Shown here: one piece after another, positions 18,553 through 28,481 of the stretch
Position numbering within the stretch: position 1 is the stretch's first letter
How the letters are laid out: each line of letters begins with the position of its first letter
Assembly: GCA_000226015.1 (NCBI GenBank)
Contig: JH154699.1
Coordinates: forward strand, 44,151 to 76,491
Direction of reading: 5' to 3'
From: Mnemiopsis leidyi
Taxonomy: Eukaryota; Ctenophora; Tentaculata; Lobata; Bolinopsidae
Length of the DNA: 32,341 nucleotides
Notes under the pieces: generated by a model
What the model saw: the letters and a program-made list of their open reading frames with translations, nothing else
The model's database searches: none
What the model was told of the DNA's origin: nothing
Made by a program: the position numbers and the translations under genes

Positions 18553-21500
18553 CTGACATCTGAATTGGTTCAGTACTTTTCCTTCACGACACGCTCCCGG
18601 GTAAGGTAGAGTTATTAATCACTGATGGAAGTGACACCTGACAGAATTTAAACTGTTTAAAGTCAATTATTGGTCGATTGTTGGTTTAGCTTAGTTAGCT
18701 ACTTGTGTTTTTTGTTATTGAACTAAAAAGGTACATAAGATTATTGTTTAGTTGGTCACGTGTGTTCCTGAACGAAATTGATGGAAAAAGAGCATGTTTA
18801 GCTTAGTTAGTTACCTGTGTTACTGAACTAAGGGGGTGCATATCTTCCAGGGCCCTCATGGTAACGTAGTCGTTAGCCAGAGCATGACAAACAAACGCTT
18901 TCAGAGATCTGGAAAATCCCGAACCTCCAACCTGAAGATATTTTTATGTAATGTTGGAAGTAGTAGTACCACTACCAGACAGAGGTAGAAGTTAAAACAG
19001 CGTGTAATTACGTATTATTACTTATAAAGTAGACATAAGAAAATGTTTGCTTTATTTTCCAAAAAGCTAACTAACCTGACTGAAGAGGATAGATCTAGCA
19101 GCGTCGCTGTCTGTGTCGAATATCGGGATTATGTCGTGTTTACTGCGCTTGTGTTTGTTTCTCCGATTCTGGAACCACGTCTTTACCTAATGATGTTATG
19201 TAACAATTCTGTGTGTATTCAAGTTCGGTTAATGGACTATTTTTTGAATCTCCGAACTAGTAAAATAATTTTATTCCAGTGACAGTATGATCGATCTTAG
19301 TTATTTACTTCTTTAGTTTACTAATCCGTGAAACACAGACATACTGAGTGGGGGGCTACAGACTCCCTTTTAGCCCTTTCAAATTAACTACTAGGATTTG
19401 ATAACTCTCATACTATAATTAAATACATATTTAATATGGTGTTGAAAGTATCAACAATCAATATTTACGAACATATAATAACTAATCTGTATTTGAAAGG
19501 AAGTGTTGAAAGTATTAATATAACATATAATATATGATCATACAAAGTATCAATATTTACTAATATATTATAACTACATATTATAACTAACCTTTATTTA
19601 ATAGTATAAGTAGTGTTGAAAGTTTTCATATTTACAAATACATAATAACTAACCTGTATTTAATAGTGGTGTTGAAAGTATTAATATTTACAAACATTTG
19701 ATAACTAACCTGTATTTAATCAATAGTTAATAATAATAGTACATACTCTAGGACTAGAGTGTTGAAAGTTTACAATATAATAACTAACCTGGATGTCGGT
19801 TAGGTTGAGGAGTTGGGCTAACTTTTTACGTTCACTACTGGCCAGATATTTCTTGTGATAGAACTTTCTCTCCAACTCAAACAACTGGGGATACTGACAG
19901 TTAGGTTTATATAACCATTTTGCTGTTGTGCTTAATCTTATGACATAGATAAACCCGCGTCATAGTGATTAAAAAGTTGGAATTGAGAAATCGAACACTT
20001 GGCCGTGAACTTGGGTTTGACCAGTTTTACAACCGACATGTCAACTTTGAAATGACAATTCTGACAGTTAACCGCAGTAACTAGATAACATTTTCACCTG
20101 CAGGTTGGTGAAGCTAGTTCTAGGTTTTCGTTTCTTCTTCATTTTTCCAGAACTCTCAAGGAGATGTTGATGTCTCTGATGCTGCTCAAACAAACTCTCT
20201 TTGGTTGCGCCCATACTTTTCTCCTCGTCTGAAAAGCACATTGTTCAATTGTTGGTTGAAAAATTAAAGAATTATTCTTAAACAAATGACAATTTTTTCT
20301 CGAATATCACAATGACAAACATCAGTGAAACCCATGAAAATGCGATGGTGTAGTGTAATGTACTGTAATGATACTTCCTTAACAAGATAAAATTGTGTTC
20401 ATCATCAGTGAAGCTTCAGGAACCTCCATCACAATCCCACCAAATTTCAGAAGACACCTGCTGTCCTGTACAGAAAAATCCGGAAGAATCACGTCACCTC
20501 GACTTTCCTTTAAACTTAAGCTTAGTCTGGTTTAGTGACATCCCTGGCGCCAATCTTTCCGGACCCCGACTTAGAGAAAAGTGCGGCTCTCACAGTTAGG
20601 CTTAGAGGATGCTGGCTTGATGGATACTCAGGGATTAAGGCCCTAATGTTAACCTTGTTACAAAGCCAGGCCTTTTGTTCCTGCTAATTCTTTAGTCCGG
20701 TCGCCATTAAGGCGGACCAATCAGGTTTGGAGGATGGGTGTTTCTATTTAATCAAACCAGCTCATATGGTGCGCTCTATTTTTCCTCCACAGTTAGCATG
20801 AAAATCTTAGTGTGGTTACAACCCTGTTATTTACATGTGTGACTACTCGGAAAATCTAGTTCGATAGTCTAGATCTTAGACGTGAAAAGGGAAATGTGAT
20901 AAGTTACGGTAAGTATGTTATAAACTGTTTGGTACAGATCAAGGTAAGTTTTCAATGTTTTTCATCCCAATTATGTCAACACATAGCAGTAGTCTTATAT
21001 CGCTGCACATACAACTTCATAACATTGCATCAAACTTGCATTCAAAGTCCCAGAAAAGCAACGTACAGCTGCAAGACTAGAGGCTTATAGAAGATTCACT
21101 GACAATTTGACAATTTAGCTGAACTTGATTCGTCATGTTGCACTGTTTTAACCTTTCAGTGTTCTGCTTCTGCAATAACACAATAGTTGAAATAGGAACG
21201 AAGTAAAAATTATCATTTGTCCTTGTTCTAGAATTGAAATTTCATTGTATTTCCAATTCAAAACGATGGGCTTCAAAGCTAACAAGATGTATGACCATGT
21301 ATGTCAAATGCTGGTTGAAAACCCTCCATTTTGGTGAAATTGAGAAGAAGTTTTTGTGTAGTGTCCCATATCTGAGAGAAGAATTCCTGTCGGGGTGGGA
21401 GTTTTGAGTGGAGCCTGAGAGGCTGGACAATAGCGATCCTATAATCAGAGCTGTGTCATGTGACCACACCACGTGGTCCCGGGTAAGAATTAGGGGGATG

Positions 21501-23162
21501 CCTCAAGGAGCACTGTGCTACCCCAGTCAATTCATTAGCGGAAAGTGCACTATCACCCTCTGCCACTTATACATTCAGACAATCTTTCAAATGGGCCTAA
21601 CTCGGTTACAAAAGTTACCAGCATATATAGTACCCGCGAAAGGCAATTACTGCCACTAAGTAACGACAAATTAGTAATGCCTCGTGGAGCGCCCAGTGAC
21701 GGTGACTAAATGTTTAATGCTCAGTTGCTTTTCAATGTTGAACTGAGTGAAGCGTTCAATTTAAATCGAGACGTCCTCCCAAATCGCCAATGCAATTTGT
21801 GATGAGGTATGAAAATTTACCCTCAAAATCACAGCTACGTTGGAAGAAAGATTAAGTTTAACCGCATAATTTCAAAATTGAATGATTTGATTCGTTGAAT
21901 CAATTTCATGTTGTATGGAGTCAGCATCTGGAACTTTTTGAACCGATTGACGTGGCAAGGCGTATCAGCGAAGGTCGGTCAACAGGAACATGTTGGGAAA
22001 CGAGTATACATGATGTCAATGAATACACTATCGGAAATGATTATCACGGACTTATTTAGCACGGACATAACTTTTAACGGACATGATTATTCACTCTCGA
22101 GACAATCTGGATGATTTTGAAATTTTTGGACTGCACCGAAGAGAATTGCTGAAAAAAATTTCTGACGAAGACAAAATATAAAAGGCAGATTTTCCATCAT
22201 TTCAAACACAAAGGAATACTGTTTTTTTTCATGGTCAGAAATTTCGTCATAGACAGTGAGTTTCAGGTGATGATCAGAAAAATACCATTAATTTAACATT
22301 AATATCAATGAATTAATGTTTTTTCTGGACTTAATTATTCACAGAAATTAACGTTACGGCCATTATTTTCACGGACATATTTATTCACGCTAATGCTTTC
22401 AGGGTGCAAGTAATGTCTGTGATAAGGTCCGACAATGTGTAATTGTATACGATATAAAACTTCTAAACTTAATATTGAACCCAGGCGTGCAATATAAATA
22501 AGATTTCGATTCTTTCTAATTCAAGATAGTGAAACTTTTACCATTCTATATACTACACTTATTTCTGTGGGGACTAGCATACTCAATTGTTGGATCAAAG
22601 AACCGCGCCCCTCAATACTAAATTGCTTAAAAGGTTGTTGTGATTTCGCTTATTTTCGCAACCTTTTAACCGATTTATAGTTCCTCCTTTTCCATAAGTT
22701 CTCCGAATTACTGATCTGCTGTATTCACTAGATGTTACTGAAAATTCAAAGAAAATTTTCTAATTCTTCAACGTGCGTATAAAATTGACGGATTAAAGCG
22801 CTTGAGAAAGTACAACTGTTGGATAATCTTTTAGACACGACTTTGAACAAAATACAGATTTGGTCATGAAATGTGAAAGTTTGTGAGCACCATTACATAG
22901 ATGATTTTGATAGAGTATCGATATGTTAGTTTAAAGGGCTTTAATAGTCGAGTCTGAATTATCAAATTAAAAACAGAAGATTTGATTTCAAAATTTAACT
23001 TAAAAATTCCAAAACCGAATAAGCGATTTACATCTGTACATGAAAGGTACCTGATGTCATGAGAGATCTTGTTCCTGATTCGAGAATGTCTTCTATCATA
23101 AAGGAGCGACTTTTAATGGGGTTCACGGTCTGTATCATGCTGATTTTCAGATTATCCACCAT
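18415..23162 (-). CDS. TLX-like: TLX-like ANTP-class homeobox gene, six exons
   Basis: Six minus-strand exons join in phase to about 234 residues. Residues ~18-27 (RSFMIEDILE) match the Eh1/TN motif that recruits Groucho-type co-repressors. Residues ~70-130 are a complete homeodomain beginning RKPRTSFTNLQ, with invariant R5, F8, L16, F20, W48, F49, N51 and R53. The run RTSFT-x-LQ, KYLAS-x-ER, TD-x-QVKTWFQNRR, with Thr47, is the TLX (HOX11) signature as I recall it. Position 56 is His, not the usual Trp, which BSX-type domains also show, so BSX/Bar relatives are the main alternative. A short ARSILF...GFSRSL stretch after the homeodomain resembles the conserved TLX tail. Introns fall after homeodomain residues 12 and 44; the second is an old site in ANTP genes. 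It is expected to be a nuclear DNA-binding repressor. Confidence 0.88.
18684..18843 (-). repeat. Duplicated exon 5/intron boundary
   Basis: 18684-18735 is a diverged copy of 18797-18843, about 111 bases apart. On the minus strand the real boundary TTCAGTAACACAG-gtaactaactaagc has a copy reading TTCAATAAC...ACACAAGTAGCTAACTAAGC, so the end of exon 5 and its donor were duplicated into the intron. Confidence 0.75.
18815..18931 (-). CDS. TLX-like: TLX-like exon 5
   Basis: 39 codons, VGGSGFSRSLKAFVCHALAN onward to HPLSSVTQ, between acceptor atatcttcag and donor gtaact. If not spliced, the frame would add VTN and stop, giving a shorter isoform. Confidence 0.8.
19076..19186 (-). CDS. TLX-like: TLX-like exon 4 (recognition helix)
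   Basis: 37 codons starting VKTWFQNRRNKHKRSKHD, the DNA recognition helix with Q50 and N51, followed by an acidic IFDTDSDAARSILFSQ. Acceptor atcattag, donor gttagt. Phase is 0 on both sides. Confidence 0.92.
19430..19790 (-). repeat. Tandem repeats carrying copies of a splice donor
   Basis: Irregular units of roughly 55-110 bases each contain plus-strand GTGTTGAAAGT, ATATTTACAAA and AACTAACCTG(TATTTAAT). In the gene's sense (minus) direction the last word is CAGGTTAGTT, the donor of exon 3. Perfect CAGGTTAGTTAT copies lie near 19646-19657 and 19701-19712, with degenerate ones near 19474 and 19582. Confidence 0.85.
19789..19884 (-). CDS. TLX-like: TLX-like exon 3 (homeodomain helices 1-2)
   Basis: 32 codons, LFELERKFYHKKYLASSERK then KLAQLLNLTDIQ, donor gttagt. 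The acceptor is taken as tatccccag (start 19884) because this gives an exact-length homeodomain. The acceptor nine bases upstream (start 19893) would insert YPQ into the N-terminal arm/helix 1 junction. Confidence 0.9.
20098..20228 (-). CDS. TLX-like: TLX-like exon 2 (homeodomain arm)
   Basis: Acceptor tgcttttcag. It completes Asp from exon 1 and continues EEKSMGATKE, then a His/Gln-rich stretch, a basic KMKKKRKPR and TSFTNLQ. The donor gtgaaa falls after homeodomain residue 12. Confidence 0.88.
20229..23050. other. TLX-like intron 1, no firm gene
   Basis: 2.8-kb intron. 20540-20760 and 21400-21700 are GC-richer blocks, probably old insertions. The plus frame 21408-21659 contains RGMPQGALCYPSQF, which resembles the G-x-PQG motif of reverse transcriptases but is too short to call. 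22000-22440 repeats words such as CACGGACAT. Confidence 0.45.
23051..23162 (-). CDS. TLX-like: TLX-like exon 1 (start, Eh1 motif)
   Basis: The ATG at 23162 has A at -3 and G at +4 and begins MVDNLKISMIQTVNPIKSRS, followed by FMIEDILESGTRSLMTS. It ends with one base at donor gtacct. The hydrophobic-x-x-Ile-Leu Eh1-like motif near the N-terminus is typical of ANTP-class repressors. The frame is open upstream, so an earlier start cannot be excluded. Confidence 0.82.
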
Positions 23163-23370
23163 GATTCTACTTAAACCTCCTGAATTTTGGTTTTATGTTA
23201 GATATGACCAATGAAACGGCTATGTCGATCAAGGCTTGCATATCGCTATTGAACTTGAATTTAAGATGTTCAATAGAAATTTAAAGTAATCAAATAGAAT
23301 TCGAAATTGCAAACTTTAATCTACTGATATAACGTGAACAGAATGGATTATGGGGACTTTATGACAACTA

Positions 23371-23395
23371 GTCTGACGTTGTCCGACCCTCATTC
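23371..23395 (+). repeat. Dispersed 25-base element, copy 2
   Basis: Matches the 16627 copy except one base (GACGTTG), followed by AAAATTAAAATGACGGGGCG. It lies about 210 bases upstream of the TLX-like start codon, within its likely promoter region. Confidence 0.75.
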
Positions 23396-23582
23396 GATGT
23401 GATAGTGAATCGATGTAAAAATCAAGGAATAAAATTAAAATGACGGGGCGGGGGATTTTAATTCTTGGCGTTAAACAGAAGCTTTTTGACAGACTAGCAA
23501 ATGTTTTCATGATCCATTAAACATTCGGCAATCATTAACCAAAACGAAAAATTACCAATTCAACCTCAAAAAACATCTTCAG

Positions 23583-24134
23583 CATATTGAACATACATCT
23601 TACAAGGAGCTCGCACAAGGTTTCAACACAACCGCAGTCCCCTATGCAAAATATCTCTGTAAGTGTAGGATCCGTTCAGTATCTAGCAGCGAAAATGTAG
23701 GTGACTGCCAAAATCTTCGATCTGTTCAAATATTAATATGGTCGTCTCCACAATAAAACTAAATGGGCATGCTAAGCTTTCTATAGAATAAGACGTCTAT
23801 GCGTAAACCGACGTCAACTTCAGACGAATAGTGTTTAACTTTAAGTGAAAAGTGTTTAACAAGAACGTTTTTTACAATATATGAGAATGGTTCCTCTAGT
23901 GACGAACGTAATATAAGAAGATTACAACTACAAGTAAATGCTGAAACCACTAGTGATCTTGAGAGGGTCTTTTCAGCGAGGCTGAGCAAAGATCGTAATT
24001 ATGGGATGGAACCAGAAAGTAAGTATTCATCAAATGATTTTGATGATGTAAAGCGTCCGCAGTCTTTTGATGAGGAAGGCAAAGAATTACTGGCAAGAAA
24101 GAAACTAAGAAAGCGGACTGCTCTGAACAAATAA
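23583..24134 (+). CDS. Last two exons of an unidentified gene
   Basis: Exon A, 23583-23658: acceptor aaacatcttcag, 25 codons HIEHTSYKELAQGFNTTAVP YAKYL plus one base, donor gtaagt. Exon B, 23977-24134: acceptor gggtcttttcag, completes Ser, then RLSKDRNYGMEPESKYSSND, an acidic-to-basic tail FDDVKRPQSFDEEGK and LARKKLRKRTALNK, then TAA. Phases match (1 to 1). AATAAA overlaps the stop (24130-24135). The tail is hydrophilic, with no membrane segment. The frame of exon B is also open upstream of its acceptor, so a longer or intron-retained form is possible. Upstream exons were not found; the gene would be divergent from the TLX-like gene. Family not recognised. Confidence 0.6.
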
Positions 24135-24796
24135 ATACAATATATCATTTCACAATGTGTGTCTTTAAAGTAACCGATCCGTATTCAGCAACAAAAACCT
24201 TATAATTACAGAACTTGTCTGAAAAGATAATCATTTTAAGAACAATACAGCTCGATCAGGTGGTCTATTTTTCAATCAACTTGCTTTTTCGAGAAATACA
24301 AGAGCGAAAATGTAGAATTTGTTTTCTCTGTTGAGGCGCCATTGGATAACGATACCATTTTCCAAATAAATGTCAGCACATGGGCGTTGAGCATGAATTA
24401 ATGTTCTTTTTCAAAGTCAAGAGAGATTAATCATTCGCAGTATTCTTTCATTTGGCATAATTCTGATGAGGTCAAATTATTTCAAAGCCGTGGACAGCAT
24501 CCGAGCGGCAGATATTCGATATAAAAGCAACTTTATTTATTAAATAAATAATATTCAAGCTTGTTGTCAGAATCTGGTTAACAATTAGAAAAACGTTAAT
24601 TAAAATACATCACAGCGACTGATAAAATAAATTTGATATGACCATTACACCATTAACCCTAAAAAAAGATCGAAACTAAATTTGTGTGGATGTGTGACTG
24701 TGCAGGTCAGTTTGCCCGTTTGAAGGGAAAGAAGCTAGCAACTTGAAAACCTAGGTTTAAGCTAGTTATTGTTAAAAACTTAACAAAAACCCTGAC
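24135..24796. other. No gene seen
   Basis: Downstream flank of the plus-strand gene. A small TTTATTAAATAAATAA patch occurs near 24534-24550. Nothing else can be supported. Confidence 0.45.
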
Positions 24797-24859
24797 CTCA
24801 TACGGAGCTTCAAGTTCAGCTAACTCTGCCTCCAAAAAATGGATCGTTTCACTTGAGAG
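24797..24859 (-). CDS. Candidate exon, Glu/Leu-rich helix
   Basis: The minus strand gives 21 codons, LSSETIHFLEAELAELEAPY plus E, ending at donor gtcagg. The heptad-like Leu/Glu spacing suggests a helix. The acceptor (gcgcgcgag) is weak, and no partner exon was found. Confidence 0.3.
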
Positions 24860-26293
24860 CTCGCGCGCGGTGGGTCACGAAACTTAGTTATCAACACATC
24901 TATAGTTAAGAGGAAAATATACTTGATCTAATCAGTAATCGCTATGTGTTGGAACTATGGGAGTTGTCAAAGAGGTCAATGTTTCGCTAGGGTTGGTGGA
25001 ATCGTTGAGACTCAAGTTAATCTGCTACTAATAGATGCTATCTGAGTAATGAAGTTATTTAGGATTACAGGTGCTCTTAAGTTAACTAAATACTTTATTG
25101 ATCCATTAAGATTTTAACGGTTGAACCTGGAGAAAACATTAGAGTTCCTTAAAATCACATTTTGCCGCAACATACTGATTCAACAATCAAAATTTAATTT
25201 TATCATGAACAAGTTTCAGAGTGGATGGTGATGGAATGGGACAAAAGGATTCCTGGCATGATTGTGGTTGTATTTCAGTATTTGATTGTCTGACTTTGTC
25301 CGACCCTCATTCGAAGCGAATAGAGGATAAAATGTCGGGAGGGTGCCCGCTGCCGTACAAGTATTTGAGTTCAGCAAAATTGATTAAGGCAAAGGATTTA
25401 AAGAACAATCATAAGAACCATAATTGCAAAACAATTATACAGATTTTTTTAGAAAATTTGACTAGTAGAAATTCTAGCGACTCACTATCAGAAATCTATA
25501 TAAAATTCAATTTCAACACAGTAGGAGGCAGACATGGAGTGGGTAGTAAGTGATCAAGCACAAACGATCAAGAAGAACACTATCAATGTGCAATGGAAAT
25601 TATTGAAGTAAGATCCTTGAGGGATTTAAGGGACAGTTAAACGCTTAAGGTCTGTTTTGAGATTAAATGCAACCGTTTAACGCATAACACATGATTATTC
25701 TAAACCGAAACGTCTATGTGGTTTCAAAGCAATCGGGCTGGTCAGGTTTGCTTGAGCTTTTTCAATGGAAAGGGGTCAATTCAAACTAAACTGCTTTTTA
25801 TGGAACCTCAATTAAATGTCGAGCATTTCAAAATAAAGGTCAGCAGAATTGGCCTCAATTTCGCGGTGCAGACTGCTGACATTTGGAGAGTAAGGTTCTT
25901 CAATTCAATATCCCTTGACGTTTCAACTTTAACGAGTTAAAGTTTATTTTCAATATCCTAATTACCTAATAGCCTGAAAATCATTGATTTGTAGTACTAC
26001 TAAGGATATGAAAATTCCTGATTTTAGTAGTCGTGACAGAGTGTAGCAAAAAAGTCAGAGCGTTGTATGAACAATGCCAGAGACAGATCCATGTGCGCAA
26101 AGTGCTAGCTGCTTAAATATAGTCTCGGTAATCCACGCCCTTATTGTTCCACCACACATCTCGGTAACGCAACAGTCGCGTCGCTAAATTAACCAATTTT
26201 GAGCGTTTTTATCATTCTTATTTCAATTTTCATTATGCACGGTTGAGGGCTGTACAGTAAGTGAGGAGGAGCCAGTAAGAACTTGAACCTCGG
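24860..26293. other. No firm gene
   Basis: It contains the third copy of the dispersed 25-base element at 25288-25312. Plus frames at 25221-25553 and 25716-25940 overlap that element or lack splice logic, and are not called. Confidence 0.45.
25288..25312 (+). repeat. Dispersed 25-base element, copy 3
   Basis: Identical over the 25-base core to the 16627 copy, followed by GATAAAATGTCGGGAGGGTG and CCGCTGCC, which also match the left arm of the 16.7-kb hairpin. Confidence 0.8.
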
Positions 26294-26770
26294 TCACGTG
26301 ATCAACAACTTGCTAAGCACTTGTTTATCAGACCCCACACGTGGCGTCAGATCCTTGATTTCAGTGGCCGTTGCCAGTATTTCTAACCATTCATTGGTCA
26401 GTGCCTTGAACGCTAGAAGAAAAACTAAGTACGATTTGGATCAGTCAAGACTGTCAATTTAAGAAATTGGAGTTCTGATAGTCTAGTCTAGATCTTATAA
26501 ACTTGGACAATATATTGGTCCTTTTTATTGAGCTTAAAGAATAGGTACAAATCTACAACATTTTTTGAACTTATTTACCTGAATAGTAGTTCATTCTAAG
26601 GCTGCATATTTCTTTCAGAGGCCAGAACGAAATTTAATTCATTTTCTTGATCACATTTACAATATGCAATCCGTAGGGCCAATCTTCAAAAAGCTTCAAG
26701 AGATTGAGACAAGGTACCTTGGTAATCGGCAGTGCTTCCTAAGTAATCACTATCGAACGAAACTTCGCTT
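26294..26770 (-). CDS. Terminal exons of an unidentified minus-strand gene
   Basis: Exon A, 26718-26770: acceptor ttagtattctag, 17 codons SEVSFDSDYLGSTADYQ, donor gtacct. Exon B, 26294-26412: acceptor tttttcttctag, completes Ala, then FKALTNEWLEILATATEIKD, LTPRVGSDKQ, VLSKLLIT and TGA. Exon A ends in phase 1 and exon B begins in phase 1, so the join is clean. Exon B is predicted amphipathic helix. The preceding exon must end in phase 2 and lies right of 26770; I did not find it. Family not recognised. The exon A donor sits in a palindrome shared with the opposite-strand gene, so one of the two may be false. Confidence 0.45.
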
Positions 26771-27150
26771 CTAGAATACTAAGAGGTCTCATTTTCCGGT
26801 GAGAACGTTTTACTTTTAGCGATGTGATGAACCAATGTTTTGACGCGCAGCAATCGAATGCGTCCTGAATTAACGATCAAATAGAGGACAGTATTTTTGG
26901 GGGAAGGGTCACAAATTTTTTATCGAGTGACAGCAATTGATCAATGCTGAATTAGGTGCAACCAATTATTAATATGATCGAGAAACGGTATCACGTGGTA
27001 AAAATAATTTGTGACCTCCCCCACAAATATCTTTCTTAATTATCTTAATTATAATATTCAACTAAGCCTCACGAGACAGAAGTTCGTCATTATAACAAAT
27101 CGATATTATCCATCTGCAGGGAAGAAAACTCAAAAATAGCTGACGAGTAA
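26619..27150 (+). CDS. Terminal exons of an unidentified plus-strand gene
   Basis: Exon A, 26619-26713: acceptor catatttctttcag, 31 codons RPERNLIHFLDHIYNMQSVG PIFKKLQEIET plus two bases, donor gtacct. Exon B, 27120-27150: acceptor ttatccatctgcag, completes Arg, then EENSKIADE and TAA. Phases match (2 to 2). The residues look like a helical C-terminal tail. An upstream exon could be 26365-26396 (acceptor gatttcag, VASISNHSL, donor gtcagt), which ends in phase 0, but this is weak. Family not recognised. Confidence 0.5.
26710..26721. promoter_or_regulatory. Palindromic splice donor usable on both strands
   Basis: CAAGGTACCTTG is a perfect 12-base palindrome. The plus-strand exon ends at 26713 and the minus-strand exon at 26718, each followed by gtacct. 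Confidence 0.5.
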
Positions 27151-28042
27151 GAGATTCGGATGTTTACTGTTTAGTTGACAAGATGAGCATTTGCTCGTAG
27201 AAAGTAAGGATGACAATGAAAAAATAGCGAGAATTAATCGTTATGTTAGAACCTAAGAAAAAGGTCACTTTCCTGTATGAGCATCTTTAAAGCAACTCGG
27301 ACACAGCTTTATCATATGATATTTGAAATATTCGCCAAAGATATTGTCCCATCAAAAAGTCTCATCAAAAAAGTCTGTAAGGTTGGCGAAAAATTGTTTT
27401 TTAGGAAGAACCCACACGTGTATTTCAAATGTTTGATACTTCTGGAATACAATACTAGCATAGGAATTAGGATATAGGAAGATTAAACTTCTTTTAAAGA
27501 TTAGTCAGAATTTGACAATATTTGACAGAATTAAAGAGGACTGGACAAAACTATGGCGGATCAGGAGATTCATTTGCATTTTTGTTTTTTTAATTATCTA
27601 AACCTCAAGACTCTAAATGATAGTATTCAATTGGTCAAGTGACAAGAATGGTGCGGAAAATATTTTAAATCTTTACTGTTTAGAGTCTTGTGAACAACGT
27701 AACCAAAATCGTGAAAATGGGGAAATCTTGCTCTTTTATCAAACTGCACGAGAGTGGTGTTTAAATCATTTTAGCCTTACATTTGTAAATCACCAAAAAT
27801 TTCACATAGTTAATATTAACCAAAGGTTAAGCGTGATTTTAATTTGATCTGCCTCTAGCTCTGCAGCCAAAGTCAAAACGATACGACTGGCGCATTATCT
27901 TGATTTCTAATAACCAAACGTTGGTCATCTTTAAGACCCGAACCGTCCGATTCAGAGCGGACAATCAGCAAAACAAGAACGTGTTCAAATGATTGACTCT
28001 TAACCTCCGACGGTGCTCTATTAATCTGTTTACAAACAAACG
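27151..28042. other. No gene seen
   Basis: Plus frames at 27277-27477 and 27617-27847 lack recognisable domains or splice flanks. Nothing else is supported. Confidence 0.4.
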
Positions 28043-28170
28043 CACGTGGCCGCGCACACCTTACGCGCGACTCGGAACCAAGAACACGTGCCGTTACCTA
28101 GAAACCAGTAGACAATCACACCACACCTTATATCTTGACATGCTAAGACTTGGAGTGAGCCGGTCACGTG
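28043..28170 (+). promoter_or_regulatory. Cluster of CACGTG E-boxes, possible promoter
   Basis: CACGTG occurs at 28043-28048, 28085-28090 and 28165-28170 in a locally GC-richer stretch (GGCCGCGCACACC, ACGCGCGACTCGG). CACGTG is the core site for bHLH-zipper factors such as Myc, Max, USF and TFE. The cluster sits about 220 bases before a candidate first exon on the plus strand. Confidence 0.35.
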
Positions 28171-28393
28171 AACTAACGTGTGCTACATCCACTACAAGAA
28201 AATGCTATCTATTCTATACTACTTAACTCCTTAATTAAATGGTAAAACTTCGCACGATCCATAACGAGGTTATGTGTTGATCTCCCTGCATGTTTAACTC
28301 CAGCTTTGCTAGCTGCACTGGTCTCGTAAATTATCAGTTATCGGGGGTCTATTAAGTAAACGCTAACCTGTCGAAGTGTCGTGAATCAGCATA

Positions 28394-28451
28394 ATGGAGA
28401 ATTCCAGTGAGTTTATCACAGTTCTTAAAGCTACTTCAATTCTCGCCACAG
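28394..28451 (+). CDS. Candidate first exon
   Basis: ATG at 28394 opens MENSSEFITVLKATSILAT plus one base, reaching donor ACAG-gtgggg. If unspliced it ends after GGVHCPM. Composition is protein-like and an E-box cluster lies upstream. No following exon with matching phase was found. Confidence 0.3.
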
Positions 28452-28481
28452 GTGGGGTCCATTGTCCAATGTGATCTTAGA

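Noticed and set aside
25221-25553. 110-codon plus-strand frame
   Set aside because: It runs through the dispersed 25-base element and has no recognisable domain.
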